Shown here: piece after piece, positions 1 to 8,740 of the stretch | Layout: every line of letters begins with the position of its first letter | Numbering within the stretch: the first letter of the stretch is position 1 | Origin: Polycladidibacter hongkongensis | GTDB lineage: Bacteria; Pseudomonadota; Alphaproteobacteria; Rhizobiales; Stappiaceae | Length of the DNA stretch: 64,000 bases | Reading direction: 5' to 3' | Assembly: GCF_001561995.1 (NCBI RefSeq) | Contig: NZ_LLWC01000008.1 | Span: 186,001-250,000, forward strand | The notes under the pieces: model-generated | Databases searched by the model: none | What the model saw: only the letters and a program-made list of their open reading frames with translations | What the model was told of the DNA's origin: nothing | Made by a program: the position numbers and the translations under genes

Positions 1-1294
1 CATAAATGTAGTTTTGGGGATCAGTTGCGCATTCCTTTAATATTCGCTCGGTGTTGCTGCCCTTCAACGCACCACGCCCGCTATTGTCAAATGCAAGTGT
101 AAACAATTCAATTCCGTCTTTTCTAATCTCGGCACATACCTCCTGCACGCGAAATTCAGCAAGTTTTCTGCTTCCGCTAAACATTATTTTCATCGCCCAG
201 TCCCAATTGTTTGCATGTCCGCGCTTCTGGTATGTGTAAGAGTTAAACTCCCCATCAGTCATGAAGATGATCGCCTTACGAACACTCTGATCTGAATAAT
301 CTGAAGGTCGACTTTGAGCTGAACCATAACTCGCCCAAAAGTCACCCCATTTTGGCGAAAGCGTAAAGTACCCCCAGTTTAAACCTGCATGACCAGCCGT
401 CGTTCCTATATTAGCCAGTTCATCAGCCTTACTAAGCAGTGCACCCTTTCTACTGGTAAGCGGCAAAACCTCCGCCCTAGGGCACGGAGAGTGCAAAAAG
501 TGACTAAAATAGGCTACTTTTCCCCTATTTATAACATTCCCCGAATACGTGTATTCATCTGTAGGGTTAAAGTTGTTATGCTTTCCTCTCCTACTTGAAC
601 TCAAATCCTCAAGCCGCTCGATGACACAGATTTTGCCGTCCTTTGGCTTTTTTTCACCAAGAATAGCCGCAGACTTTTTGTAGTCTAGCTGCACACCGGA
701 AGAATACGGAACAATCGACATACGAACCCGTAACTTCTCAGCGTATCTGCTTTCTCGAATGAGTTGCTCAATGAGCAGCTTTGATGCCCTTTTTAGGCTT
801 GGAATATCTTGTCGCATTGAACTTGTCACATCCACAACAAGGGCTAGCTCTAGATTTGCTGTCCCAACTTCTGCTCTGGAGTCTACAGCAACGGTCAGAT
901 GGTCATGCTTGCTGGATCTGTCCAAAAGATTAAGCAAGCGCATAAAATAGGTAGGAACATCGGCAGATGTACGGGCAGTGAGCTTCGCCTGATTGTTGCT
1001 GAATTCAAAATAGTCAAGTTTAGGAGAGATGCCCTCTTCTAACTTGCTGGCCAAGCTGGTTTTGAAGTATTCCCTAAAATCAACCTCTGCCTTTTGTTGA
1101 TGATATTCGTATTTGCGTACATCTTTCACAACAACCAAGGTTGCGTAGTCTAGCGCGTATTGAAGCTGGCGCTTTGCGTTTACAGCTCGGGCAAAGTCGA
1201 TTCCAAAACCAGCAATCACAATCAGGACAACAGCCATGAGTGCAAAAATTGGTGCAACAGCCCCGCGTTCACTTCCTACAAATGCGTACAACAT
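1..1294 (-). CDS. TadG-like Flp-pilus assembly protein with VWA domain, partial
   Basis: The minus-strand frame is open from an ATG at 1294 to the window edge (431 codons, no stop), so only the N-terminal part is present. Residues about 8-30 form one hydrophobic segment after a short N-terminus, as in TadE/TadG proteins. A von Willebrand A domain follows: a MIDAS-like motif DVTSSM starts at residue 155 and a second VWA signature TDGE lies at 346-349. TadG proteins are membrane-anchored parts of the Flp/Tad pilus machinery, with the VWA part in the periplasm. No other tad gene is in the window, so this may be an orphan copy. Family membership is inferred from the TM plus VWA architecture; VWA proteins of other function are the alternative. 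Confidence 0.75.
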   Translation of the reverse strand, partial: MLYAFVGSERGAVAPIFALMAVVLIVIAGFGIDFARAVNAKRQLQYALDYATLVVVKDVRKYEYHQQKAEVDFREYFKTSLASKLEEGISPKLDYFEFSNNQAKLTARTSADVPTYFMRLLNLLDRSSKHDHLTVAVDSRAEVGTANLELALVVDVTSSMRQDIPSLKRASKLLIEQLIRESRYAEKLRVRMSIVPYSSGVQLDYKKSAAILGEKKPKDGKICVIERLEDLSSSRRGKHNNFNPTDEYTYSGNVINRGKVAYFSHFLHSPCPRAEVLPLTSRKGALLSKADELANIGTTAGHAGLNWGYFTLSPKWGDFWASYGSAQSRPSDYSDQSVRKAIIFMTDGEFNSYTYQKRGHANNWDWAMKIMFSGSRKLAEFRVQEVCAEIRKDGIELFTLAFDNSGRGALKGSNTERILKECATDPQNYIY

Positions 1295-1549
1295 CGCTAG
1301 TATCTTCTATTTTATATATGTTTCTCCCATATAATATTCATCATTTATTCTATGTTAAATAGAATTTTATTTATAAAGCAACCTTGCATTTATTACAGAT
1401 ATGGTAAATATAGTATACCTATAAATCGTGAACAAAACCCCTCTACAAGAAAACTCGACTATGTCGAAAAGTAAACGAAGGCATCCAATAACTACACTTT
1501 TGCAAATTAATGCAGAGATCACTTAAAGTGAATTGCATTTTTTCGCAGC

Positions 1550-2107
1550 TCACGGATCTAGCTCGGTATCCCAATACAAGAAATCGAGCCAACTCTCGTG
1601 GAGGTAGTTTGGCGGAAACAGCCGTCCATTGTTATGCAAACTATGCACCGACGGCATAAAAGGCATTTGGCGCGGCTTCATATTCATTTCTTGCCAAGAC
1701 TTGTTTGCCTTACGAAGATTACACGGCGAGCAAGCGGTAATCACGTTGTCCCAAGTCGTCAGCCCGCCCTTGGAGCGAGGGATTAAGTGATCAAACGTCA
1801 GATCATGGGGCGAGCCGCAGTACTGACACTCAAATTTATCACGCAAAAACACGTTAAAACGGGTAAAGGCGGGATATCGTTGTGCCTCCACATAGGTTTT
1901 TAGCGCAACAACGCTAGGCAGGCGAAAAGAAAAACTTGGGCTGCGCACAGAGACATCGTATTCAGAAACAATGCTTACACGATCCAAAAACACGGCTTTC
2001 ACCGCGTCCTGCCACGACCAAAGCGACAAGGGATAATAGGATAAAGGTCTGTAATCCGCGTTTAGCACCAGCGCCGGGTGCGTCCCCGCAGTAACCGCAA
2101 CATTCAC
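1550..2107 (-). CDS. HNH endonuclease family protein
   Basis: A protein of 185 aa from a GTG start chosen because GAGGA lies about 7 nt upstream; an upstream GTG at 2164 has no ribosome-binding site. The HNH nuclease fold is clear: a zinc pair CQYC (Cys94, Cys97), the catalytic Asp106-His107 in FDHLIP, Asn121, and the second pair Cys126/Cys129 in CSPCN. The family is widespread as a single core gene in alphaproteobacteria, and its substrate and cellular job are not established. It stands alone, 260 bp from leuC and in the same direction. I see no restriction or toxin partner, so a defence role is not supported here. Confidence 0.85.
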   Translation of the reverse strand: MNVAVTAGTHPALVLNADYRPLSYYPLSLWSWQDAVKAVFLDRVSIVSEYDVSVRSPSFSFRLPSVVALKTYVEAQRYPAFTRFNVFLRDKFECQYCGSPHDLTFDHLIPRSKGGLTTWDNVITACSPCNLRKANKSWQEMNMKPRQMPFMPSVHSLHNNGRLFPPNYLHESWLDFLYWDTELDP

Positions 2108-2307
2108 AGCGTGATCCTCAGTTTCGCTCTCGGCTGATGCCGGGAAACAGGGGTGTCCAGTCACGCGGATATTGTAGGCAACAAATGACAGAACTGTGAA
2201 GCTGACATCAGCATATACCCTAGCGGAATTAGCCTATGCTTTAAAAAAGCTTATTAAGTAACAATGAATTAGATGTATTTTGCTGCCTAATAGTAATATG
2301 TGTATAA

Positions 2308-2340
2308 ATAAAAAGGGCACTCTGAACTCCAGAATGCCCT
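2308..2340 (-). terminator. Rho-independent terminator of leuC
   Basis: On the minus strand an 11-bp stem with one mismatch (AGGGCA.TCTG type) and a 5-nt loop is followed by five T residues, 30 bp after the leuC stop. Confidence 0.8.
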
Positions 2341-2369
2341 CAAATTATCTTGAACTGAACAGCTATCTC

Positions 2370-3773
2370 TTAAAGATCGCGCACATCTACAAAATGTCCA
2401 GCAATTGCTGCCGCTGCTGCCATAGCTGGTGAAACCAGGTGCGTACGGCCTTTAAAGCCTTGGCGGCCTTCAAAGTTACGGTTGGAAGTAGAGGCGCAGC
2501 GCTCGCCCGGCTTCAAACGATCAGCGTTCATCGCCAAGCACATGGAGCAGCCTGGCTCACGCCATTCAAAACCTGCCTCAACAAACACCTTATCAAGCCC
2601 CTCAGCCTCTGCCTGCGCTTTAACAAGGCCAGAGCCGGGCACGATCATAGCGCTAACTGTGTCTGCCACCTGCTTGCCTTTAACAACGCTTGCAGCCTCA
2701 CGAAGGTCTTCAATTCGGCCGTTTGTGCATGAGCCAACGAAAACACGATCAATTTTGATATCGGTGATCTTGGTACCAGCCTCAAGACCCATGTATTCCA
2801 AAGCGCGCTGCTTGGAAGCACGGCGTGTTTCCTCTTCAATCTCCTCCGGATTTGGAACAACACCGTTAACAGAAACGACATCCTCTGGAGAAGAGCCCCA
2901 GGTTACAATCGGTGGTAATGCCGCTGCATCCAGAACGATTTCCTTGTCAAACTGTGCATCTTCATCTGTAAACAGGGTTTTCCAATAGGCAACAGCTGCT
3001 TCCCAGTTTTCTCCGCTTGGAGATTTTGGGCGATCCTTGAGGTATTCAAAAGTCTTCTCATCCGGTGCAATCAAGCCCGCGCGCGCCCCGCCTTCAATGG
3101 ACATGTTACACACGGTCATACGGCCTTCCATGGAGAGCGAGCGAATAGCTTCACCGGCATACTCAATCACATAACCTGTTCCACCAGCAGTACCGATTTC
3201 ACCGATAATTGCCAGAACAATGTCCTTTGCCGTCACACCAGCAGGCAATTGCCCATTCACTGTGACACGCATGTTCTTGGCTTTGCGCTGGATCAGCGTC
3301 TGGGTTGCCAGCACGTGCTCCACTTCGGATGTACCAATACCATGGGCAAGAGAGCCAAACGCACCATGGGTCGAGGTGTGGCTATCACCACAAACAATTG
3401 TCATGCCTGGCAGGGTAAAGCCCTGTTCCGGGCCTACGATGTGCACAACGCCCTGACGGTCATCCAGCTCGGAATAGTACTCGACGCCGAACTCAGCAGC
3501 ATTGTTTGCCAGTGTCTGCACCTGCAAAGCGCTCTCTGGATCATCAATACCCTTTGTGCGGTCTGTGGTAGGTACATTGTGATCAACAACAGCCAAGGTC
3601 CGTTCAGGATGACGCACCTGACGGCCAGCCATGCGCAGTCCCTCAAAAGCCTGTGGGCTGGTCACTTCGTGTACAAGGTGACGATCAATGTAGAGCAAAT
3701 TGGTGCCGTCTTCTTGAGTGGCAACAACGTGCGCATCCCAGATCTTGTCATAGAGTGTTTTGGCCTGCGACAT
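2370..3773 (-). CDS. leuC: 3-isopropylmalate dehydratase large subunit
   Basis: Isomerises 2-isopropylmalate to 3-isopropylmalate in leucine synthesis, together with the LeuD small subunit (not in this window). At 467 aa it has the full family length. The three [4Fe-4S] cluster ligands are visible: Cys349 in VGSCTNGR and Cys409/Cys412 in GCSMCLAMN. The active-site stretch [12 protein letters not shown] lies at 129-140. An AGGAG site precedes the ATG. It sits alone between the HNH gene and rplS with its own terminator, so leuD must lie elsewhere. The leader between leuC and the rplS terminator contains alternative hairpins (see findings). Confidence 0.97.
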   Translation of the reverse strand: MSQAKTLYDKIWDAHVVATQEDGTNLLYIDRHLVHEVTSPQAFEGLRMAGRQVRHPERTLAVVDHNVPTTDRTKGIDDPESALQVQTLANNAAEFGVEYYSELDDRQGVVHIVGPEQGFTLPGMTIVCGDSHTSTHGAFGSLAHGIGTSEVEHVLATQTLIQRKAKNMRVTVNGQLPAGVTAKDIVLAIIGEIGTAGGTGYVIEYAGEAIRSLSMEGRMTVCNMSIEGGARAGLIAPDEKTFEYLKDRPKSPSGENWEAAVAYWKTLFTDEDAQFDKEIVLDAAALPPIVTWGSSPEDVVSVNGVVPNPEEIEEETRRASKQRALEYMGLEAGTKITDIKIDRVFVGSCTNGRIEDLREAASVVKGKQVADTVSAMIVPGSGLVKAQAEAEGLDKVFVEAGFEWREPGCSMCLAMNADRLKPGERCASTSNRNFEGRQGFKGRTHLVSPAMAAAAAIAGHFVDVRDL

Positions 3774-4033
3774 GGCGCTTGTCTCCTGGAGCGACCATCT
3801 AGTTCAACAGTTTCAGCCCCGCGCAACCTGTGCAGCGTGCCAAAAACAGCAGCAGATGGTCAAAATTGTTATCGGGCGGTCTTCCGCCAATCAAAGTTGT
3901 TGGCGGCACTATCCGCAAAGCATTCGCGCTTGCCACCCATTGCTTAAATAAGTGACGCAGTTCCAGAAAAATCTCAAGCAGGTATCGGTTGAGTTTCTCT
4001 CAACGCGACATGACATCATCACCGCCAAGCGCA
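3774..4033 (-). promoter_or_regulatory. leuC 5' region with two mutually exclusive hairpins
   Basis: This part of the 325-bp gap between leuC and rplS holds no convincing gene. Reading toward leuC, a CCGCCAA segment (3906-3900) can pair with TTGGCGG (3890-3884), and the latter can instead pair with CCGCC (3879-3875). After them one frame reads LLLFLA and then LKLLN before a stop near 3800. The promoter was not identified. A regulatory role is inference only. Confidence 0.3.
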
Positions 4034-4069
4034 AAAAACAAAAAACCCCGCCGATTTCCGGCGGGGTTT
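4034..4069 (-). terminator. Rho-independent terminator of rplS
   Basis: An 11-bp perfect stem (AAACCCCGCCG with its complement) and a 5-nt loop, followed on the minus strand by T-rich sequence, 30 bp after rplS. Confidence 0.9.
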
Positions 4070-4098
4070 CTTTCAAAGGCCTAATCAGACCTTCGGAA

Positions 4099-4554
4099 TT
4101 ACTCAGCAGAAGCTTCTGCTTTTTTCTCGGCAGCTTTAGCAGCGCGAGCAGCAGCAGCGTTTGCGCGGTCGATCTCGTTGAGACGCTTGGCACGAACGTT
4201 GGTTGCTTCAACGATACGTGCGGATTTACCGCGACGATCACGCAGGTAGTAGAGTTTCGCACGACGGACTTTACCGCGACGAACAACTTCTACACCCTCA
4301 ACCATTGGGCTGAATACTGGAAATACACGCTCAACGCCTTCACCGTAAGAGATCTTACGAACTGTGAAGTTTTCGTTGATACCGCCGCCGGAACGCGCAA
4401 TGCAAACGCCTTCATAGGCCTGCACACGAGTACGGGTACCTTCGGTCACGCGTACAAGAACGCGAACAGTATCACCAGGAGAAAACTCAGGAAGCTTACG
4501 CTTCTCTTCGATACGCGCCATTTCTTCGGCGTTAAGCTGCTCAATGATATTCAT
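4099..4554 (-). CDS. rplS: 50S ribosomal protein L19
   Basis: L19 of 151 aa, at the 30S-50S interface of the ribosome. The start at 4554 gives the usual N-terminus [12 protein letters not shown] and has GGAAGA upstream; an ATG six codons earlier lacks a ribosome-binding site. The conserved core ([30 protein letters not shown]) is intact. The C-terminal tail is Ala/Lys/Glu-rich and longer than in E. coli, as is common in alphaproteobacteria. It is the last gene of the ffh-chorismate mutase-rpsP-rimM-trmD-rplS group, about 210 bp after trmD, and has a strong terminator. Confidence 0.97.
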   Translation of the reverse strand: MNIIEQLNAEEMARIEEKRKLPEFSPGDTVRVLVRVTEGTRTRVQAYEGVCIARSGGGINENFTVRKISYGEGVERVFPVFSPMVEGVEVVRRGKVRRAKLYYLRDRRGKSARIVEATNVRAKRLNEIDRANAAAARAAKAAEKKAEASAE

Positions 4555-4766
4555 GGCAGTTCTTCCATTCATAATTTCTGGTCAGAGCGTCCCGCCCCAG
4601 TCGCGCTGAGAAGGACGAATACACCAAACTTGGCAATATGCCGGGAAGTAGAGACAGGCTTTATAAACCACGCAAACAAGCTTGCAGTGGCCAAACACTC
4701 ATCTCCGGTTGGCGGGTTCTTAGCCTAGTTTCCTCGCCTTGTCATCAAGATTCTCGCCAAAAACGC

Positions 4767-5471
4767 CTATTTCTGCGCTTTTTTGCAGTAATTCTGCCAA
4801 AGATCCGGCCGCCGCTCTTGCGTCAGCTTTTCCGCTTGCTCATGCCGCCATTCATCAATCAAACGGTGATTGCCGCTGGTAAGAACTTCGGGGATTGTCC
4901 GGCCCTCAAACTCGGCAGGCCGAGTGTAATGTGGGTGCTCAAGCAGCCCTGTTTCGAAGCTCTCGGTCTCACCGCTCTCTTTGTTTCCCATCACTCCGGG
5001 CAACAAACGCACAACACTATCCAGCAACACAGTTGCCGCAACCTCACCACCTGAGAGGATGTAATCCCCGATAGAAACTTCCTGTAGCCCCCGGGCTTCA
5101 ATCACCCGCTCATCGACGCCCTCAAAGCGCCCACACACGATGATTGCCCCCGGTCCCGCCGCCAAATCACGCACATAGGCCTGTGTTAGGGGCCGCCCTC
5201 TTGGGCTCATAAGCAGTTTGGGACGTGGATCATGAGTATCAGCAACATCATCAATTGCTTTGGCCAGAATATCAGCACGCAGCACCATTCCGGCCCCGCC
5301 GCCAGAGGGCGTATCATCAACTGAGCGATGCTTATCCGCCGCATAATCGCGTGGGTTATGCGCATCCAACACCCAGTCCCCACGCTCTAGCGCACGGCCA
5401 CTGAGCGATTGCCCCAATATACCGGGAAACATCTCAGGATATAAGCTGAGAATGCTGGCGTGAAAGCTCAT
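4767..5471 (-). CDS. trmD: tRNA (guanine-N1-)-methyltransferase
   Basis: Methylates G37 at N1 in tRNAs with G at position 36, which prevents +1 frameshifting; it uses S-adenosylmethionine in the cytoplasm. The 234-aa protein has the SPOUT trefoil-knot signature [13 protein letters not shown] and the motif [11 protein letters not shown]. The ATG has AAGGTG upstream. It follows rimM by 38 bp in the same operon, the order found in most proteobacteria. Confidence 0.97.
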   Translation of the reverse strand: MSFHASILSLYPEMFPGILGQSLSGRALERGDWVLDAHNPRDYAADKHRSVDDTPSGGGAGMVLRADILAKAIDDVADTHDPRPKLLMSPRGRPLTQAYVRDLAAGPGAIIVCGRFEGVDERVIEARGLQEVSIGDYILSGGEVAATVLLDSVVRLLPGVMGNKESGETESFETGLLEHPHYTRPAEFEGRTIPEVLTSGNHRLIDEWRHEQAEKLTQERRPDLWQNYCKKAQK

Positions 5472-5509
5472 GGCATCACCTTTTATGTCAATAAAATGCT
5501 AAGGGGCGC

Positions 5510-6058
5510 CTAGATATCGGCGTCTGGTTCGCGCTCGCCATCCTCAAGAAAACCAAGTGGCAGGATAACAGTAACCTGCCCGGCTTCAAGATCTATCTCA
5601 GGAACAACTTCCTTGGTAAATGGCAGCAGCAATGCAGCACCGCTTTTGGGCGCTATCTCAATCAAATCTCCGGCGCCAAAGTTTGGCAGCGCAACAACAG
5701 TGCCCAGCACCTCGCCCTGCGCATCAACAGCCTTTAACCCAAGCAGATCATAATGATAGAATTCGTCAGCTTCCTCAATTTGCGGCAACCGCTCCCGAGG
5801 AATATAAAGCTTAACCCCGTTCAAGGCCTCAGCTTCGTTGCGTGTATTCACGCCTTCAAATTTAGTCACCACCACGGTTTTTTGCACCCGTGCGCGCTTG
5901 ACCTTAAATTTGCGGCTACCGTCCAGCGTTTCCAGCTTTCCATAGTCCGCGAAGGAAAGCGGGTCATCGCCAAAAGGCTTGACCCGCACTTCCCCTTTAA
6001 TGCCGTGAGCGGCACCAACCTGGGCCAGAAGAATTTTCTCATCAGACGATGAAGTCAT
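5510..6058 (-). CDS. rimM: Ribosome maturation factor RimM
   Basis: A 30S assembly factor of 182 aa that binds ribosomal protein S19 and helps mature the 3' domain of 16S rRNA. The N-terminal RimM barrel begins with GAAHGIKGEVRVKPFGDDP (about 17-35), and the PRC-like barrel contains YHYDLLGLKAVD. It lies between rpsP and trmD with gaps of 28 and 38 bp. An AGGGG site precedes the ATG. Confidence 0.95.
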   Translation of the reverse strand: MTSSSDEKILLAQVGAAHGIKGEVRVKPFGDDPLSFADYGKLETLDGSRKFKVKRARVQKTVVVTKFEGVNTRNEAEALNGVKLYIPRERLPQIEEADEFYHYDLLGLKAVDAQGEVLGTVVALPNFGAGDLIEIAPKSGAALLLPFTKEVVPEIDLEAGQVTVILPLGFLEDGEREPDADI

Positions 6059-6086
6059 GATACGGCCCCTGACCCGTTAGATTGGC

Positions 6087-6464
6087 TTATTCGGAAGCAG
6101 CTTCAGCTTCTGCAGCAGCTTTTGCTTCTGCTTCAGCAGCAAGTTTCTCGTCAAGACGCTCTTGAGCTTTCTTGCCAAGCTTTGCTTTGTTCGGGTTGTT
6201 GCGTGGCTCGCGCTTCAAGATGCCAGCAGCATCGAGGAAACGGTGTACACGGTCGGTAGGCTTTGCACCTTTGGACAGCCAGTACTGAACGCGCTCTTCA
6301 ACCAGTTCAACGCGATTTTCAGCATCTTTTGGCAGCATTGGGTTGTAACGGCCAACAACTTCGATGAAGCGGCCATCACGTGGAGAGCGCACATCAGCGA
6401 TTACGATGCGGTAGAAAGGACGTTTTTTCGCGCCACCACGGGCGAGACGGATTTTTACAGACAT
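6087..6464 (-). CDS. rpsP: 30S ribosomal protein S16
   Basis: S16 of 125 aa, an early-binding protein of the 30S body. The N-terminus [20 protein letters not shown] and the motif [14 protein letters not shown] are diagnostic. The C-terminus carries a Glu/Ala-rich extension of about 35 residues, a common alphaproteobacterial feature. AGGAG lies 8 nt before the ATG. It lies 18 bp after the chorismate mutase gene. Confidence 0.97.
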   Translation of the reverse strand: MSVKIRLARGGAKKRPFYRIVIADVRSPRDGRFIEVVGRYNPMLPKDAENRVELVEERVQYWLSKGAKPTDRVHRFLDAAGILKREPRNNPNKAKLGKKAQERLDEKLAAEAEAKAAAEAEAASE

Positions 6465-6482
6465 GTTGTACTCCTAGAATGT

Positions 6483-6800
6483 CTAGTCTGCGCTGCGATT
6501 GGCAGCGATAGCTTCATGATGCCGAATAACTTCCTTCACGATAAAGTTCAGAAACTTCTCGGCAAAATCAGGATCGAGGTTGGCGTCAGTTGCCAAGCGG
6601 CGCAGACGTTCGATCTGAATTTTTTCCCGGTTTGGATCAGCCGGGGGCAAGCCGTAGGTCGCCTTTAGCTCCCCAACCGCCTGCGTGCAGCGAAACCGCT
6701 CGGCAAGCATATGCACCAGTGCCGCATCGATATTGTCGATACTACCGCGCAATCCACCCAAAACCTCTTGGGCTTTTGCTGTCTTGTCGTTCTCGCTCAA
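6483..6800 (-). CDS. Chorismate mutase, AroQ class
   Basis: Converts chorismate to prephenate for Phe and Tyr synthesis. The 105-aa protein is an all-helical monofunctional AroQ domain: LRGSIDNIDAALVHMLAERF forms helix 1 with the substrate-binding Arg, and later helices carry ELKATYGLPPADPNRE and FIVKEVIRHHEAIA. It starts with TTG directly after the ffh TAA stop; AGGGAAG inside the end of ffh serves as ribosome-binding site, so the two are probably translationally coupled. A chorismate mutase between ffh and rpsP is typical of Hyphomicrobiales and relatives. Confidence 0.9.
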   Translation of the reverse strand: MSENDKTAKAQEVLGGLRGSIDNIDAALVHMLAERFRCTQAVGELKATYGLPPADPNREKIQIERLRRLATDANLDPDFAEKFLNFIVKEVIRHHEAIAANRSAD

Positions 6801-8345
6801 TTACTTCTTCCCTTTGCCTAAGCCGGGCAAACCGGCACCACCGCCAAGCCCCGGCAACTTCGGCGCACCAAGGCCGCCCGGCAAACCGGAGAAATCTTTT
6901 GGCAATTCCATCCCGCCGGGCAACTGGCCACTCTTCGCCATCTGCTCCAAGGCTTTTGGATCGATATTCGGCATACCACCTCCGGGCATCCCGGGCATTC
7001 CGCCGCCCATGGCACCCATCATTTTGCCAAGCATGCCCTTACCTTTGCCCTTGCTCATGGCTTTCATCATGTCAGCCATTTGCCGGTGCATTTTTAGCAG
7101 CTTATTTACATCAGCAACCAGCATGCCAGAGCCGGCTGCAATACGCTTTTTACGGCTGGCTTTCAAAAGCTCGGGCTTTGCGCGCTCTTGTTTGGTCATG
7201 GATTGAATAATCGCGACCTGACGCTTAATCATGTTGTCGTCAAGATTGGCAGCATCCAGCTGCTTCTTCATCTTGCCAACACCCGGTAGCATGCCCATCA
7301 AACCAGACATACCACCCATTTTTTCCATTTGCTTCAGCTGATCGGCAAGATCGTTAAGATCAAAATGCCCTTTTTGCATCTTGCGGGCCATCTCTGCGGC
7401 TTTTTCCGCATCAATCGCCTCAGCAGCTTTTTCTACCAGCGATACAATATCGCCCATACCCAAGATACGGTCAGCAATCCGTTTTGGGTGAAACTCTTCC
7501 AGCTCCTCGGCTTTTTCGCCCGTACCAATCAGCTTGATCGGCTTTCCGGTAACCGCACGCATGGAAAGAGCTGCACCACCGCGCCCATCACCATCCATTC
7601 GGGTCAGCATAATACCGGTGATGCCAACGCTCTCGTCAAAGTTACGAGCAAGATTGACAGCATCTTGACCAGTGAGCGCATCAGCAACCAGCAAAATCTC
7701 GTGCGGATTGGCGGCAGCTTTGATCTCCACCATCTCCTGCATCAGCGGCTCGTCGATATGTGTGCGGCCAGCTGTATCGAGCATCACCACGTCATAACCG
7801 CCTAGCTTTGCCGCCTGCATGGCGCGCTTGGCAATCTCGACAGGCGCCTGCCCGGCAATAATCGGCAAAGTATCAACGCTGTTTTGCTCGCCCAGCACCT
7901 TTAGCTGCTCCTGAGCAGCCGGACGGCGGGTATCAAGCGAGGCCATCAGCACCTTGCGCTTATCACGCTTGCTCATCCGCAGAGCGATCTTGCCAGTCGC
8001 GGTGGTTTTACCAGCGCCCTGCAAACCCACCATCATCACACAAACCGGCGCCGGGGCATTTAAATCAAGGCTTTGGCTTTCTTCGCCCAGCATCTCCACC
8101 AGTTGGTCATGGACGATTTTAACGACCATCTGACCCGGCTGGATAGACTTGACTACTTCAGCACCAACAGCGCGGTTACGCACCTTATCTGTAAAGGAGC
8201 GCACAATTGGCAACGCCACATCTGCCTCGATCAGCGCACGGCGAACCTCGCGCAGCGCTTCGTTGACATCGGCTTCTGTCAACGCACCGCGTTTGGTGAG
8301 CTTATCGAGAATGCCGCCGAGGCGATCTGACAAATTATCGAACAT
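6801..8345 (-). CDS. ffh: Signal recognition particle protein Ffh
   Basis: The GTPase of the signal recognition particle; with 4.5S RNA it targets nascent membrane proteins to the receptor FtsY. The 514-aa protein has an N domain, a G domain (P-loop GLQGAGKTTATGK, then DTRRPAA, DTAGR, TRMDGDGRGG) and a methionine-rich M domain whose tail is dominated by Gly, Met and Pro. AAAGGA precedes the ATG. It leads the operon that continues through chorismate mutase and rpsP. A TTGACC box at 8448-8443 could be a -35 element, but no good -10 goes with it. Confidence 0.98.
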   Translation of the reverse strand: MFDNLSDRLGGILDKLTKRGALTEADVNEALREVRRALIEADVALPIVRSFTDKVRNRAVGAEVVKSIQPGQMVVKIVHDQLVEMLGEESQSLDLNAPAPVCVMMVGLQGAGKTTATGKIALRMSKRDKRKVLMASLDTRRPAAQEQLKVLGEQNSVDTLPIIAGQAPVEIAKRAMQAAKLGGYDVVMLDTAGRTHIDEPLMQEMVEIKAAANPHEILLVADALTGQDAVNLARNFDESVGITGIMLTRMDGDGRGGAALSMRAVTGKPIKLIGTGEKAEELEEFHPKRIADRILGMGDIVSLVEKAAEAIDAEKAAEMARKMQKGHFDLNDLADQLKQMEKMGGMSGLMGMLPGVGKMKKQLDAANLDDNMIKRQVAIIQSMTKQERAKPELLKASRKKRIAAGSGMLVADVNKLLKMHRQMADMMKAMSKGKGKGMLGKMMGAMGGGMPGMPGGGMPNIDPKALEQMAKSGQLPGGMELPKDFSGLPGGLGAPKLPGLGGGAGLPGLGKGKK

Positions 8346-8479
8346 GGCGTTCCTTTAAAGTGGCTTGAGTGACGAAACATGCAGGAAAAAGGATCCAGCA
8401 CCCCGCCGAAAACTCCCCCTCATGCATGACATAAGAGCCGCCGGTCAATTTGCTAGATCTGTCAGTAACAGCTCATAGC

Positions 8480-8600
8480 AAAAAAGCACCCGAGGGCGCA
8501 ACGCGCTGTCGGGTGTTGACTTCTAGGCTCTCTTTATACCTTCTCGGGGCCCAGTCAGTGGCTCATGGACATCCATGATTTGGAATTAACATGTGGCTCC
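8480..8600 (-). ncRNA. Probable small RNA upstream of ffh
   Basis: The 395-bp gap between ffh and the divergent hydrolase gene has no credible ORF. On the minus strand it contains a strong rho-independent terminator: a 7-bp CACCCGA stem extended by GCGC pairs (8486-8516) and then six T residues (8485-8480). About 100 nt upstream is a promoter-like TTGACT (8625-8620) with a weak TTATAG (8605-8600), although the spacing is short. Between them lies a perfect hairpin CATGGA-TG-TCCATG and the stretch GGCCCCGAGAAGG. A terminated transcript of about 120 nt is likely. An sRNA family linked to ffh is known in alphaproteobacteria, but I cannot confirm membership; a 6S-like RNA is an alternative. Confidence 0.5.
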
Positions 8601-8740
8601 TATAAGCTTTTCGGGGAAAAGTCAATAAAAACTCGCGGCTTTGTCTGCTCCAAAAAACACGAGTGCCTATCCGCTCCAACATCGCTAAGCTCCCTTTTGT
8701 TGCTCTTTAAGCCATGCATATTCAAATAGGGTCGTTATTA

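Noticed and set aside
3952-4728. Long plus-strand open frame of 258 codons across rplS
   Set aside because: It is the complement of rplS and its leader. Its translation has no family features, and the rplS start site and terminator are clear.
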